A stretch of DNA of 64,000 nt from positions 53,500-117,499 of the forward strand of contig JAGTSE010000011.1 in assembly GCA_018261615.1 (NCBI GenBank), written 5' to 3'. The position numbers were made by a program, and so were the translations under genes. The notes beneath the pieces are model-generated. The model made no database searches and was not told the DNA's origin. It saw nothing but the letters and a program-made list of their open reading frames with translations. Shown here in pieces: positions 1 through 10,010 of the stretch (position 1 is the first letter of the stretch; every line of letters begins with the position of its first letter). Source of the DNA: Pseudomonadota bacterium. GTDB lineage: Bacteria > Pseudomonadota > Gammaproteobacteria > Enterobacterales > Enterobacteriaceae.

Positions 1-18
1 TTGCTGGTTGTCATCACA

Positions 19-2169
19 TCACTGCATCGCCGCGTTGAGCAAACGATTCTTCATCTGTTGATAAGTGCTCTGAGTGTACTCCTCGGCCCAACGCTGATCG
101 TTGATCGCACTCACCCGAACGGCGCAGTATTTAGTTTCCGGCGTTTTGGAAATGGGATCCAGATTATCCTGCGTCAGTTCATTACAGGCGCCAATCCACC
201 ACTGGTAAGTCATATATACGCTGCCATTGTTGATGCGTTCGTTGACATCCGCGCGGGTGATCACTTTGCCCCGGCGTGATTCCACCCACACCAGTTGCCG
301 GTCTTTCACACCCAGCGCTTCGGCGTCGGCCGGGTTGATCTGCACAAAGCCCGGTTCATCGGCAAGGGTTTGCAACGCGGCACAGTTTCCGGTCATCGAA
401 CGGCAAGAGTAGTGGCCCACTTCACGTACGGTACAGAGCACCAGCGGGAACTCCTCATCCGGGCGTTCTGCGGGCGCGCGCCACGGCGCGGCGAAAAGAT
501 GGCCTTTGCCGTCCGGGGTATCGAACTTATTGTTCTGATACAGGTACGGCGTACCAGGATGATCGAGGGTCGGGCACGGCCACTGAACATGTCCCATGTC
601 GCCCATTTTCTCATAGGTAACGCCATAGAACAGTGGGCACAACTCGCGCAGTTCGTCCCAAATCTGCTGATTGTTGTCATAGTGCATCGGGTAGCCCATC
701 TCGGTGGCGATCAGGCTGATGATCTCCCAGTCACGTTTGACGTTGTACTTCGGTTCAATCGCTTTTTCGAAACGCTGGAAGCCGCGATCGGCGCAGGTAA
801 AGACGCCGCCATGTTCGCCCCAGGAGGTGGCGGGCAGCAGCACATCAGCCTGTTCGGCGGTTTTGGTCATAAAGATGTCCTGCACCACCACAAAATCGAG
901 CGCTTCGAAACCTTTACGCACCAGTCCCAAATCCGCTTCGGTCTGCAACGGATCTTCGCCCATGATGTAATAGGCTTTCACCTTGCCTTCCAGCGCCAGG
1001 TGCGGTACTTCGGTAATGCGGACGCCGACTTTGTCATCCATCACTGCCGGATCGATGCCCCAGGCTTTGGCAAATTTTGCCCGCACCTCAGGATTCACTA
1101 CATCCTGATAGCCGGGGAACTGGTTGGGGATCACGCCCATATCGCACGCGCCCTGCACATTATTCTGGCCGCGCACCGGGCCGACGCCGACATTTTCACG
1201 CCCAAGATTCCCGGTCAGTAGCGCCAGGCTGGAAAGTCCTTTCACCACATCCACTGCCTGGCCGAACTGCGTCACCCCCATGCCCCACATAATGGTGGCG
1301 GATGGCGCTGCCGCGTAGGTGCGCATCGCCTGGCGAACCTGTTTCGCCGGAACGCCGGTCAGATGCTCCACCGCTTCCGGCGCATAGTCTTTAACCATTT
1401 CACGATAGGCATCCAGCCCGGTGGTAAAGCTGGCGACATAATCTTTGTCGTACAGATCTTCTTCCAGCAGCACATAGCCGAAAGCGTTGACCAGCGCCAT
1501 ATTACAACCGTTTTTGAGTTGCAGATGCTGATCGGCGATACGCGCGGTCTCAATGCGGCGCGGATCGCAAACAATAATTTTGGCCCCTTTCTGTTTGGCT
1601 TTGATCACCCGGCGCGCGACGATCGGGTGCGAATCGGCACAGTTATAGCCAAATACCAGCAGGCAACTGGAATTTTCGATATCGCCGATAGAGTTACTCA
1701 TCGCACCGTTGCCAAGGGTTTCCTGCAAACCCGCCACCGACGGGCCGTGGCAGACGCGGGCGCAACAGTCGACGTTATTGGTGTTGATTACGGCACGGGC
1801 GAATTTCTGCATCACATAATTAGTTTCATTGCCCGTACCGCGAGATGAACCAGTGGTCATAATGGCGCGCGGGCCATATTTGGCTTTGATTTCACTGAGG
1901 CGCTTCGCGGTATAGCGGATCGCTTCATCCCAGCTAACGGGGGTCAATTTGCCGCCTTTTTCGTAACGAATCATCGGCTGAGTAAGACGCGGCGTCAGCA
2001 GTTTGGTGTCGTTAAGAAAATCCCAGCCATAGTAGCCTTTCAGGCAGAGTTCATTCTGGTTGGTGTGACCGTTTGCCGCTTCTGCGCGGATGATTTTTCC
2101 GTCGTCGACAACCAGTTTCAGTTTGCAGCCCGCGCCGCAGTATGGGCATACACTTGTGATTTTTTTCAT
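19..2169 (-). CDS. fdhF: Formate dehydrogenase H, cysteine variant
   Basis: This 716-residue protein is the catalytic subunit that oxidises formate to CO2 and passes electrons to HycB in the formate hydrogenlyase complex at the inner face of the membrane. It matches E. coli FdhF closely in length and sequence. The N-terminal [4Fe-4S] ligands are Cys8, Cys11, Cys15 and Cys42, and the active-site segment CARVCHGPS contains the conserved His141. The residue at position 140 is cysteine (TGC at 1750-1752), where the E. coli enzyme has selenocysteine encoded by TGA, so the frame is open without recoding. The gene lies 36 bp downstream of hydN and is presumably co-transcribed from its sigma-54 promoter. 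The ATG gives the exact FdhF N-terminus (MKK). Identity is secure; whether the Cys form is as active as a Sec enzyme cannot be judged from sequence. Confidence 0.96.
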   Translation of the reverse strand: MKKITSVCPYCGAGCKLKLVVDDGKIIRAEAANGHTNQNELCLKGYYGWDFLNDTKLLTPRLTQPMIRYEKGGKLTPVSWDEAIRYTAKRLSEIKAKYGPRAIMTTGSSRGTGNETNYVMQKFARAVINTNNVDCCARVCHGPSVAGLQETLGNGAMSNSIGDIENSSCLLVFGYNCADSHPIVARRVIKAKQKGAKIIVCDPRRIETARIADQHLQLKNGCNMALVNAFGYVLLEEDLYDKDYVASFTTGLDAYREMVKDYAPEAVEHLTGVPAKQVRQAMRTYAAAPSATIMWGMGVTQFGQAVDVVKGLSSLALLTGNLGRENVGVGPVRGQNNVQGACDMGVIPNQFPGYQDVVNPEVRAKFAKAWGIDPAVMDDKVGVRITEVPHLALEGKVKAYYIMGEDPLQTEADLGLVRKGFEALDFVVVQDIFMTKTAEQADVLLPATSWGEHGGVFTCADRGFQRFEKAIEPKYNVKRDWEIISLIATEMGYPMHYDNNQQIWDELRELCPLFYGVTYEKMGDMGHVQWPCPTLDHPGTPYLYQNNKFDTPDGKGHLFAAPWRAPAERPDEEFPLVLCTVREVGHYSCRSMTGNCAALQTLADEPGFVQINPADAEALGVKDRQLVWVESRRGKVITRADVNERINNGSVYMTYQWWIGACNELTQDNLDPISKTPETKYCAVRVSAINDQRWAEEYTQSTYQQMKNRLLNAAMQ

Positions 2170-2205
2170 CAGTAACAGACCTGTTAAAAGTGAAAGTCAG
2201 ATTGT

Positions 2206-2751
2206 TTAGAACACCAGAGAAACAGTACTGTCCAGCGCGGCGCGACGACGTTTCTCCGCGCTCATTTGTTCCAGTAAATTGCGATCGACACAGACCAGCG
2301 CTTTCGTCGGACACGCCTGTATACAGGCCGGGCCGCTTTCGCTGTGGTGGCACAAATCGCATTTGTTGGCTTCGGCTTTTTCTGCGCGAACATTCAGCCC
2401 TGCGCCACTATGGCGAATCACCGGGCGCACAACCACTTCCATCGCGCCGTACGGGCAGGCCACGACACAGGTTTTGCAGCCAATGCAGCGTTCCTGCATC
2501 ACATTCACAAATCCTTCGTCACGGCTAATGGCACCGTTCGGGCAGACATTGGCGCACGGCGCGTCTTCGCACTGACGACAGAGTGTCGCTGTCGAGACAT
2601 TCACACCTTTGACGACATGGATACGCGGTAAAAAGCTCTCAGGCGTGAGCGCCGCGCAGTTTTGGTTTTCCTGATGAGACACCACGCAGGCGACCTCGCA
2701 GGTGCGGCAGCCAATGCATTTTGCAGCGTCCGCCATGATAAATCGGTTCAT
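2206..2751 (-). CDS. hydN: HydN, four-cluster ferredoxin-like electron carrier
   Basis: HydN is a small cytoplasmic iron-sulfur protein linked to formate dehydrogenase H activity. The sequence shows four cysteine clusters in order: CIGCRTCEVAC, CRQCEDAPCANVCP, CIGCKTCVVACP and CDLCHHSESGPACIQACP, the pattern for four [4Fe-4S] centres, as in HycB. The start is placed at the ATG giving MNRF, as in E. coli, because GGAGA lies just upstream of it; a longer reading by five residues lacks support. In E. coli hydN is followed by hypF, but here it is followed by fdhF, so this is a hydN-fdhF operon. It is preceded by a candidate sigma-54 promoter and a palindromic FhlA-type site. Confidence 0.95.
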   Translation of the reverse strand: MNRFIMADAAKCIGCRTCEVACVVSHQENQNCAALTPESFLPRIHVVKGVNVSTATLCRQCEDAPCANVCPNGAISRDEGFVNVMQERCIGCKTCVVACPYGAMEVVVRPVIRHSGAGLNVRAEKAEANKCDLCHHSESGPACIQACPTKALVCVDRNLLEQMSAEKRRRAALDSTVSLVF

Positions 2752-2788
2752 TATCTTCTCCGGCAATGTGCTTTATCCCGCCGGAATA

Positions 2789-2804
2789 TTCATAAAACAT
2801 GCCA
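2789..2804 (-). promoter_or_regulatory. Candidate sigma-54 promoter of hydN-fdhF
   Basis: Read on the minus strand the segment is TGGCATGTTTTATGA. It has the -24 TGGCAT and a -12 G at the right 12-base spacing, but GA where GC is usual. It lies about 40 bases upstream of the hydN start and about 60 bases from the palindromic site at 2859-2886, which suits an enhancer-dependent FhlA promoter. Confidence 0.55.
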
Positions 2805-2858
2805 GTTTTTAATTTGCTGTTATTTAAGGAAATTTAAAGAAGCGCTCGCGAAGGATGG

Positions 2859-2895
2859 CTGTCATCGACACTTCTGTCGATGACAGATGTCGAGG
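2859..2895. promoter_or_regulatory. FhlA-type upstream activating site, hydN promoter
   Basis: CTGTCATCGACA (2859-2870) and TGTCGATGACAG (2875-2886) form a perfect 12-base inverted repeat around CTTC, followed by one more TGTCGA half-site. Similar TGTCA/TCGACA half-sites occur between hycB and hycA and between hycA and hypA, the positions where FhlA is known to bind in E. coli. The site is squeezed between hydN and the end of ascG. FhlA binding is inferred from this recurrence. Confidence 0.6.
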
Positions 2896-3909
2896 TCAGG
2901 CGTGCGGGCCGGAAATCAGTGAGTCACGTAACATTAATTCGCCGGGAAAGGTTTGCTGAGAAGTGAAGTCGCCACCATCGAGCATAAAGATTAAGCGGTT
3001 AATCGTCTCTTTGATCATTTCGGTGACCGGTATTTTCACACTGGAAAGCGCCGGAACGGTAAATGGTGCCATAGCAATATCATCGAAACCAATCACCGAG
3101 ACCTGCTGCGGCACACTTATTTTGCTGTCGTGTAACTGTTTAATTGCGCCAATCGCCATGTCGTCATTACTGGCCACCAGCGCGCTAAATTCAACGTTTC
3201 GGGATAAGAGTGTCTGTACACCCTGTGCGCCGCTAACTGGCGTCCATTTCCCTTCAACAATCAACTCATTACGCAATGCAATGTCCTGCTGTGTCAGCGC
3301 GTCTTTATAACCGGATAAACGTTCAATACCGGTAGGAGAATCGAGCGACCCCGTAATAAAAGCAATATCACGGTGACCACGGGAAATTAATTGCGACACC
3401 GCGTTAAAACTTGAGGCTTTTTGATCGGAATAAACACAGTGGCTGCTGTTTTTACGTAAACGGCGGTTAAGCACCATTATTGGCTGCGAATGACTGTCGA
3501 TAATGCTATCCATTTCATCGACGCTCAAAAAACGCGGATAAATAATGATCGCATCACAGCGTAAATCGAGCAGATATTGAATCGCCTGGCGCTCCTCTTC
3601 CGCGCTGTGTTTTCCGTCGGCCAGCAATAACTGGCGGCCTTTGTCTTCGGTCATTCGGGCGGCGTGGAACAGCAATTCGCTAAAATAGACACCGTGATAG
3701 AGGGTGTTGGTTACCACCAGCCCCAGCGTCTGGGTTTTACTGCTCGCCAGGCTACGGGCCAGTAAATTCGGACGATAGCCGCTCTCGGCAATGGCCTGAA
3801 ACACACGGTCTTTCGTCTCTTCGCTGACATATCCCTTGCCCGTCAGGACACGCGAAACCGTTGCTTTCGACACGCCTGCCCGCTTCGCCACCTCCAGCAT
3901 TGTCGCCAT
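2896..3909 (-). CDS. ascG: AscG, LacI-family repressor of the asc operon
   Basis: This 337-residue protein has an N-terminal LacI helix-turn-helix (residues about 3-25, VAKRAGVSKATVSRVLTGKGY) followed by the hinge and a periplasmic-binding-protein-like sugar-sensing domain. It is close to E. coli AscG along its length (for example the LLLADGKHSAEEERQAIQYLLDL region). It is transcribed divergently from ascFB, with 263 bp between, and an operator-like palindrome lies in that gap. AscG represses uptake and hydrolysis of arbutin, salicin and cellobiose type sugars. Its 3' end abuts the hydN regulatory site. Confidence 0.93.
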   Translation of the reverse strand: MATMLEVAKRAGVSKATVSRVLTGKGYVSEETKDRVFQAIAESGYRPNLLARSLASSKTQTLGLVVTNTLYHGVYFSELLFHAARMTEDKGRQLLLADGKHSAEEERQAIQYLLDLRCDAIIIYPRFLSVDEMDSIIDSHSQPIMVLNRRLRKNSSHCVYSDQKASSFNAVSQLISRGHRDIAFITGSLDSPTGIERLSGYKDALTQQDIALRNELIVEGKWTPVSGAQGVQTLLSRNVEFSALVASNDDMAIGAIKQLHDSKISVPQQVSVIGFDDIAMAPFTVPALSSVKIPVTEMIKETINRLIFMLDGGDFTSQQTFPGELMLRDSLISGPHA

Positions 3910-4010
3910 CTTTTCCCCCTGAAAATGTTATCAGCCGAAGTGTACTTCAGGCGTTGCGTTTAATGGAACTCTTTACGCCGTACAGCGATTTCACACCCCG
4001 CAATCTCATA

Positions 4011-4026
4011 AGTGATCGTTGTCACG
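4011..4026. promoter_or_regulatory. Candidate CRP-binding site upstream of ascF
   Basis: The sequence AGTGATCGTTGTCACG carries the CRP core GTGA-N6-TCAC exactly. It lies between ascG and ascF, about 160 bp before the ascF start and about 70 bp before the candidate AscG operator. Catabolite control of a beta-glucoside operon is expected. Confidence 0.55.
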
Positions 4027-4086
4027 ATTTAAAAAATTAGCGTTTTTTAGTCCTTGTTTACTACAAATAAACTCTTCATGATTTTG

Positions 4087-4100
4087 TGGAACCGGTTACC
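4087..4100. promoter_or_regulatory. Candidate AscG operator
   Basis: GGAACCGGTTAC is a near-perfect palindrome centred on CCGG, the form bound by GalR/LacI-type repressors, and it lies in the ascG-ascF gap. Position and form support an AscG operator; binding is inferred. Confidence 0.6.
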
Positions 4101-4172
4101 TATTTCATATTTCACAGCCGCCAGTCGTGACTGTGAGCCAGTACCTTATTGATAAAAAAGGATAATAACTCC

Positions 4173-5615
4173 ATGGCTAAGAATTATGCGGCGCTGGCCC
4201 ACTCGGTGGTTGATGCGCTGGGCGGCGCGGGAAATATCGCGGCCGTCACGCACTGTATGACGCGTTTGCGCTTTGTGGTGAAAGATGAGATGCGCATCGA
4301 CAGCCCGACGCTGAAAAGCATCAGCGGCGTAATGGGCGTGGTGCGTAACGACAAACAGTGCCAGGTGATTATCGGCAATACCGTCTCCCAGGCCTTCCGC
4401 GAAGTGGTCAGTCTGCTGCCGCAAAACCTGCAGCCGGTTGAAGAGCCCGACACACAAAAACTGACGCTGAAGCGCATTGGCGCGGGCATTCTTGATGCGC
4501 TGATCGGTACCATGTCGCCGCTTATTCCGGCGATCATCGGCGGCTCAATGGTGAAACTGCTGGCCATGGTGCTGGAGATGACCGGCGCGCTGCCAAAAGG
4601 CTCCTCCACGCTGACCATTTTGACGGTGATCGGCGATGGCGCCTTCTTCTTCCTGCCGCTGATGGTTGCGGCCTCGGCGGCGGTGAAATTCAAAACCAAT
4701 ATGTCGCTGGCGATTGCCATTGCGGGCGTGCTGGTGCATCCGGGCTTTATTGAATTGATGGCGAAAGCCGCGCAGGGCGAGCACGTTGAGTTCGCACTGG
4801 TGCCGGTGACGGCGGTGAAATACACCTACACGGTGATCCCGGCGCTGGTGATGACCTGGTGCCTGTCGTATATCGAGCGCTGGGTCGATCGCATCACCCC
4901 AGCGGTAACGAAAAACTTCCTTAAACCGATGCTGATTGTGCTGATTGCCGCGCCGCTGGCGATTGTGCTGATTGGCCCGCTGGGCATCTGGATCGGTAGT
5001 GCTATCTCCACGCTGGTGTATACCATTCACGGTTACCTGGGCTGGCTCTCCGTCGCCATCATGGGCGCGCTGTGGCCACTGCTGGTGATGACCGGGATGC
5101 ATCGCGTCTTTACGCCGACCATCATTCAGACCATTGCCGAAACCGGCAAAGAGGGCATGGTAATGCCATCTGAAATTGGCGCGAACCTGTCGCTTGGCGG
5201 CTCTTCGCTCGCCGTGGCGTGGAAAACGAAAAACCCGGAACTGCGCCAGACGGCAATGGCGGCAGCGGCTTCCGCCATTCTGGCGGGGATTTCCGAACCA
5301 GCGCTGTACGGTGTGGCCCTTCGCCTGAAACGTCCGCTGATCGCCAGCCTGATTAGCGGCTTTATCTGCGGCGCAGTCGCTGGCATTGCCGGGCTGGCCA
5401 GCCACTCGATGGCCGCGCCGGGCTTATTTACCAGCGTGCAGTTCTTCGACCCGGCCAATCCAATGTCCATCGTCTGGGTATTTGGTGTGATGGCGCTGGC
5501 CGTGGTGCTGTCGTTCGTGCTGACTTTACTGTTGGGATTTGAAGATATTCCGGTAGAAAACGCGAGCAAACCGCAGGCAGCACAGCCGATCAATGTTGAA
5601 GCAGCACGCGCCTGA
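4173..5615 (+). CDS. ascF: AscF, PTS enzyme IIBC for aryl-beta-glucosides
   Basis: AscF imports and phosphorylates arbutin, salicin and cellobiose at the inner membrane. The N-terminal IIB domain (about residues 1-80) has the phospho-accepting cysteine in HCMTRLRFVV. The rest is the IIC transport domain with many hydrophobic segments and conserved stretches such as GAFFFLPLMVAASAA and EIGANLSLGGSSLA. No IIA domain is fused, so phosphate must come from a separate IIA such as Crr, as in E. coli. The ATG at 4173 (MAKNYAAL, as in E. coli) is preferred because AAGGAT lies about ten bases upstream; an in-frame TTG at 4149 is less likely. ascB follows 21 bp downstream. Confidence 0.95.
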   Translation: MAKNYAALAHSVVDALGGAGNIAAVTHCMTRLRFVVKDEMRIDSPTLKSISGVMGVVRNDKQCQVIIGNTVSQAFREVVSLLPQNLQPVEEPDTQKLTLKRIGAGILDALIGTMSPLIPAIIGGSMVKLLAMVLEMTGALPKGSSTLTILTVIGDGAFFFLPLMVAASAAVKFKTNMSLAIAIAGVLVHPGFIELMAKAAQGEHVEFALVPVTAVKYTYTVIPALVMTWCLSYIERWVDRITPAVTKNFLKPMLIVLIAAPLAIVLIGPLGIWIGSAISTLVYTIHGYLGWLSVAIMGALWPLLVMTGMHRVFTPTIIQTIAETGKEGMVMPSEIGANLSLGGSSLAVAWKTKNPELRQTAMAAAASAILAGISEPALYGVALRLKRPLIASLISGFICGAVAGIAGLASHSMAAPGLFTSVQFFDPANPMSIVWVFGVMALAVVLSFVLTLLLGFEDIPVENASKPQAAQPINVEAARA

Positions 5616-7061
<1,446 letters not shown>

Positions 7062-7185
7062 ACGTGTGGCACTGACCAGGCTCATATGGGGCAAAGTTTT
7101 GTCGACCAGTAGAAGGTGTAGCCGTCATCCGGCAAAACCGAAAATCGGACGACCATTTTTTACAGGTTTACCGGCAAAGTCAGCA

Positions 7186-7893
7186 TTACAGCCCGACAGC
7201 AAATAATCGTAAAAACGCCGCCTTGCCTTCCCCGGTAATGGTCACTTCACGGTAGCCCGGCGTTCTGCGCAGCCAGCCCTGCTGTTCGAAGGCGATAAGC
7301 AGCGCGGCGCCTGCATCACCGCCAAGATGAAAATGCCTTTCGCTCCAGTCCAGACACGCGCAACAGGGTTTGCGACGAGTATGTGGATCGAGCGTCACGC
7401 CGATCTTTTCCAGTTGCCGTTTACCAACATTCGTCACCACACTGCCATCGTCAGTTATCCAGCCTTCACGCTGCAAAAACGCGTAGATGCCCACCGCAAT
7501 TTCACCGGCAAGATGATCATAACAGGTGCGTGCCTGCCGCAATTCCGGCGGCGTACGGCTGGTCAGCGCACGCCCTGCACGCATCGACACGCCCATCATA
7601 TTTTCCAGCAGTGCAGCGATATCGCTGCCCGCCAGCCGGTAGTAGCGGTGCCGCCCCTGCGAAACACAGACCAGCAGGCCATGATTTAACAGCCGGTTCA
7701 GGTGAGCACTGGCGGTTGAAGGGGCAATATCCGCCACGGTGCTCAGTTCCGTCGCCGTCCACGCTCGTCCATCCATCAGCGCGCACAGCATCCGCGAGCG
7801 CGAAGGATCGGCCATCGCACTGGCGATACCGGCAAGCGCCTCTTCCAGCACCAGCGTGTTGCTGTGTGCCGCAGATAAACCGGGTAAACTCAT
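7186..7893 (-). CDS. ArsR-family winged-helix regulator
   Basis: This 235-residue protein has an ArsR-like winged helix in its first half (about residues 20-95: [24 protein letters not shown], then [20 protein letters not shown]). The second half contains a cysteine cluster [18 protein letters not shown]. It belongs to a group of ArsR proteins with this conserved C-terminal extension and is not a short metal-sensing ArsR. It is the last gene of a three-gene operon; its ATG overlaps the stop of the ACT-domain gene by four bases, implying translational coupling. The ligand is unknown. Confidence 0.8.
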   Translation of the reverse strand: MSLPGLSAAHSNTLVLEEALAGIASAMADPSRSRMLCALMDGRAWTATELSTVADIAPSTASAHLNRLLNHGLLVCVSQGRHRYYRLAGSDIAALLENMMGVSMRAGRALTSRTPPELRQARTCYDHLAGEIAVGIYAFLQREGWITDDGSVVTNVGKRQLEKIGVTLDPHTRRKPCCACLDWSERHFHLGGDAGAALLIAFEQQGWLRRTPGYREVTITGEGKAAFLRLFAVGL

Positions 7894-8279
7894 GTCGTCC
7901 CCTTCCAGGGTTGCGTGACCTTGCGGGTCAGCGGATCGTTGTCGGTCAGCAGAATCAGGCGATTATCATGATCGCTGTACTGCACAAGAATATTGATACC
8001 GTGTTGCGCGATCGTGCGGGCAATAGCGCCTAACTCACCGGGTTTTTCCTGTTTCAGTTTGCGGATCACCGGCTTTGCGACATTGCGCACTGTAAACCCG
8101 GCAGCCTCCAGAACCTGGCGGGCGCGTTCGCCGTCGGCCACCAGAAAATGGGCATGGCTTTCACTCCCGATGCTGAAAACACCGCCGCCTTCCAGACCCA
8201 CACCGTTTTTACCCAGCGTTTCACCCAATGATGCCAGCCCGCCGGGCACATTGGTAAGCATAACGTGAATATCATACAT
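7890..8279 (-). CDS. ACT-domain protein of unknown ligand
   Basis: This protein of 129 residues contains two regions that look like ACT folds: [22 protein letters not shown] and [25 protein letters not shown] domains usually bind small molecules such as amino acids. The start is the ATG at 8279, preceded by GGGAAG; a longer in-frame reading would run through the upstream gene. It overlaps the monooxygenase-fold gene by eight bases and the ArsR gene by four, so the three are one operon. The partner genes suggest a small-molecule-sensing role, but none is established. Confidence 0.75.
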   Translation of the reverse strand: MYDIHVMLTNVPGGLASLGETLGKNGVGLEGGGVFSIGSESHAHFLVADGERARQVLEAAGFTVRNVAKPVIRKLKQEKPGELGAIARTIAQHGINILVQYSDHDNRLILLTDNDPLTRKVTQPWKGTT

Positions 8280-8595
8280 GGTCGGTCTTCCCTGCTGCGG
8301 AGGAATAATCGCGAAAAACCTGTGCGACACGGATACGGTAAAACGAGAAAATCGAGCGCCGTCCTTCCGCCTGCGCCGCCAGGTGCAGGAGGTTGCCCTT
8401 CCATGCCAGCACCGCCTCTTCATCCCGCCACCAGGATAATGACAAAATCTTCCCTTCCGTACTCAAGCTCTGAAAGCGTTCAATGGCGATAAAACCCTCG
8501 ATGTCTGCCAGTTGCGGCTTGAGTTCCGCGGCTAATTGCAGGTAACGATCCTGCTTGCCAGCGGCAACATCGGCTTCAAACAGTACAGCGATCAT
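8272..8595 (-). CDS. Antibiotic biosynthesis monooxygenase (ABM) fold protein
   Basis: This 107-residue protein is of the dimeric alpha/beta-barrel ABM type ([28 protein letters not shown], then GFIAIERF and [17 protein letters not shown]). Members include quinol monooxygenases, haem-degrading enzymes and proteins of unknown function. The [12 protein letters not shown] signature is common in the uncharacterised YgiN/YqjZ-like branch. It is the first gene of a leftward operon with an ACT protein and an ArsR regulator. No particular substrate can be read from the sequence. Confidence 0.75.
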   Translation of the reverse strand: MIAVLFEADVAAGKQDRYLQLAAELKPQLADIEGFIAIERFQSLSTEGKILSLSWWRDEEAVLAWKGNLLHLAAQAEGRRSIFSFYRIRVAQVFRDYSSAAGKTDHV

Positions 8596-8683
8596 CAGTG
8601 CTCTCCATCAGTGAATGTGCCGCCAGTTTACGCCGCCCGACACACCATGCTTCGGCCCGTAACGAAATATGCGTGGCGGGTGA

Positions 8684-8824
<141 letters not shown>

Positions 8825-8896
8825 TAATACGTTACGCCGCTGATGTTGCTGGAGACAGGAACGCAGCCAGCATAATAACAAGAGTGAGGTCGAAAA

Positions 8897-9892
8897 ATGG
8901 TAACGATACTGGATGTCGCCAGGCTGGCTGGCGTGTCGAAAGCGACGGTATCGCGAGCGCTAAATGGCAAAGTTGTTGTTCGTGAGGAAGTAAAGGAACG
9001 CATTTTCCAGGCCATTGCCGAGACGGGCTATCGCCCCAACCAGTTGGCGCGCAATCTTGCCAATAATAAGACCAACTCGGTGGGGCTGGTGATCACCAAC
9101 GGGCTGTATAACGGCCCGTTTTTCGCCAGCCTGACTTACCACGCGGCGACCAACAGTGAAATGCATGGTCGACAACTGGTGCTGGCAGACGGTAAACACA
9201 GTGCGCAGGAAGAGCGCGACGCCATCGATCTGCTGATGTCGTTGCGCTGTGAAGCCATTATGATTTACCCCAAATACCTGACGGTCGATGAGCTGGACGC
9301 AATTATCGATAACAGCCAGACGCCCATTGTCGTCATCAACCGTGAACTCCCCCGCCACCGCAATCAGTGCGTGTTTGTTGATCATCAACAAAGCAGTGAA
9401 ACCATGATGGCCCACCTGTTAGCGCAGGGGCATACGCGTATTGCTTTTGTTACCGGCGCTGAAGGTTCGCCAACCGGCGAAAAGCGCCTGGCGGGCTACC
9501 AGCAGGCGCTGTGCCGCGTCGGTATTAAGCCAGACCCGCAACTGTTAGTACATGGCACATGGTCTACCGACAGCGGTTATGCCGCAGGGCGTGAGCTGTT
9601 AGCACGTAAGGTGTCGTTTACCTGCATCCTCGCGGGCAATGATGATATGGCAATTGGCGTAGCGAAAGCCTGTCTGGAAGCGGGGCTTCGCCTGCCGCAA
9701 GATGTGTCGCTGGCCGGTTTTGACGATTCGGTGCTCGGCAAGTATTACAACCCGTCGCTTACCACCATTCATGTACCGATGGAGGCGATGATCCGTCACG
9801 CCATCGACATTTTGTTGACACCAGGCGAGCAAGCGGTCTGTTCACACGAAGGTGAACTGGTGCGCCGCGAGTCGGTGGCACCGCCCAAATAA
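8897..9892 (+). CDS. LacI-family regulator, AscG-like
   Basis: This 331-residue repressor has the LacI helix-turn-helix at the N-terminus (LDVARLAGVSKATVSRALNGK) and a sugar-binding-type effector domain. It is visibly related to AscG at 2896-3909: both share YRPN-LAR, VGLV-TN-LY and LADGKHSAEEER-type blocks. No transport or hydrolase operon lies next to it; neighbours are the ABM-ACT-ArsR operon and the PdxI-like reductase. It may act on a distant beta-glucoside locus or be autoregulatory. GAGTGAGG upstream serves as ribosome-binding site. Confidence 0.85.
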   Translation: MVTILDVARLAGVSKATVSRALNGKVVVREEVKERIFQAIAETGYRPNQLARNLANNKTNSVGLVITNGLYNGPFFASLTYHAATNSEMHGRQLVLADGKHSAQEERDAIDLLMSLRCEAIMIYPKYLTVDELDAIIDNSQTPIVVINRELPRHRNQCVFVDHQQSSETMMAHLLAQGHTRIAFVTGAEGSPTGEKRLAGYQQALCRVGIKPDPQLLVHGTWSTDSGYAAGRELLARKVSFTCILAGNDDMAIGVAKACLEAGLRLPQDVSLAGFDDSVLGKYYNPSLTTIHVPMEAMIRHAIDILLTPGEQAVCSHEGELVRRESVAPPK

Positions 9893-9907
9893 TTGCTCTG
9901 TGGTGGC

Positions 9908-9992
9908 TGATTGCCGGATAGCGGCGACGCCTTTATCCAGCCTACGAACCGGCGCGATCTCACAGGCCCGATACGTGCAGCGCCATCGGGCA
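9908..9992. repeat. REP-type palindromic sequences
   Basis: 9911-9945 reads like an enterobacterial REP unit (TTGCCGGATAGCGGCGAC, then CGCCTTTATCCAGCCTAC). A second hairpin, GCCCGAT/ATCGGGC (9966-9972 with 9985-9991), follows. They sit between two convergent genes, the usual place for REP/BIME elements, and may act in termination or mRNA stability. Confidence 0.7.
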
Positions 9993-10010
9993 GCCTATCC
10001 AGCGCTGAAG

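Noticed and set aside
295..1221. Long plus-strand open frame (308 codons)
   Set aside because: It lies opposite fdhF, has no ribosome-binding site and reads like the antisense shadow of a GC-rich gene.
3937..3948. GAAGTGTACTTC near the ascG start as a second AscG operator
   Set aside because: The arms match each other but not the GAACCGGTT form seen at 4087-4100, so it was not called.
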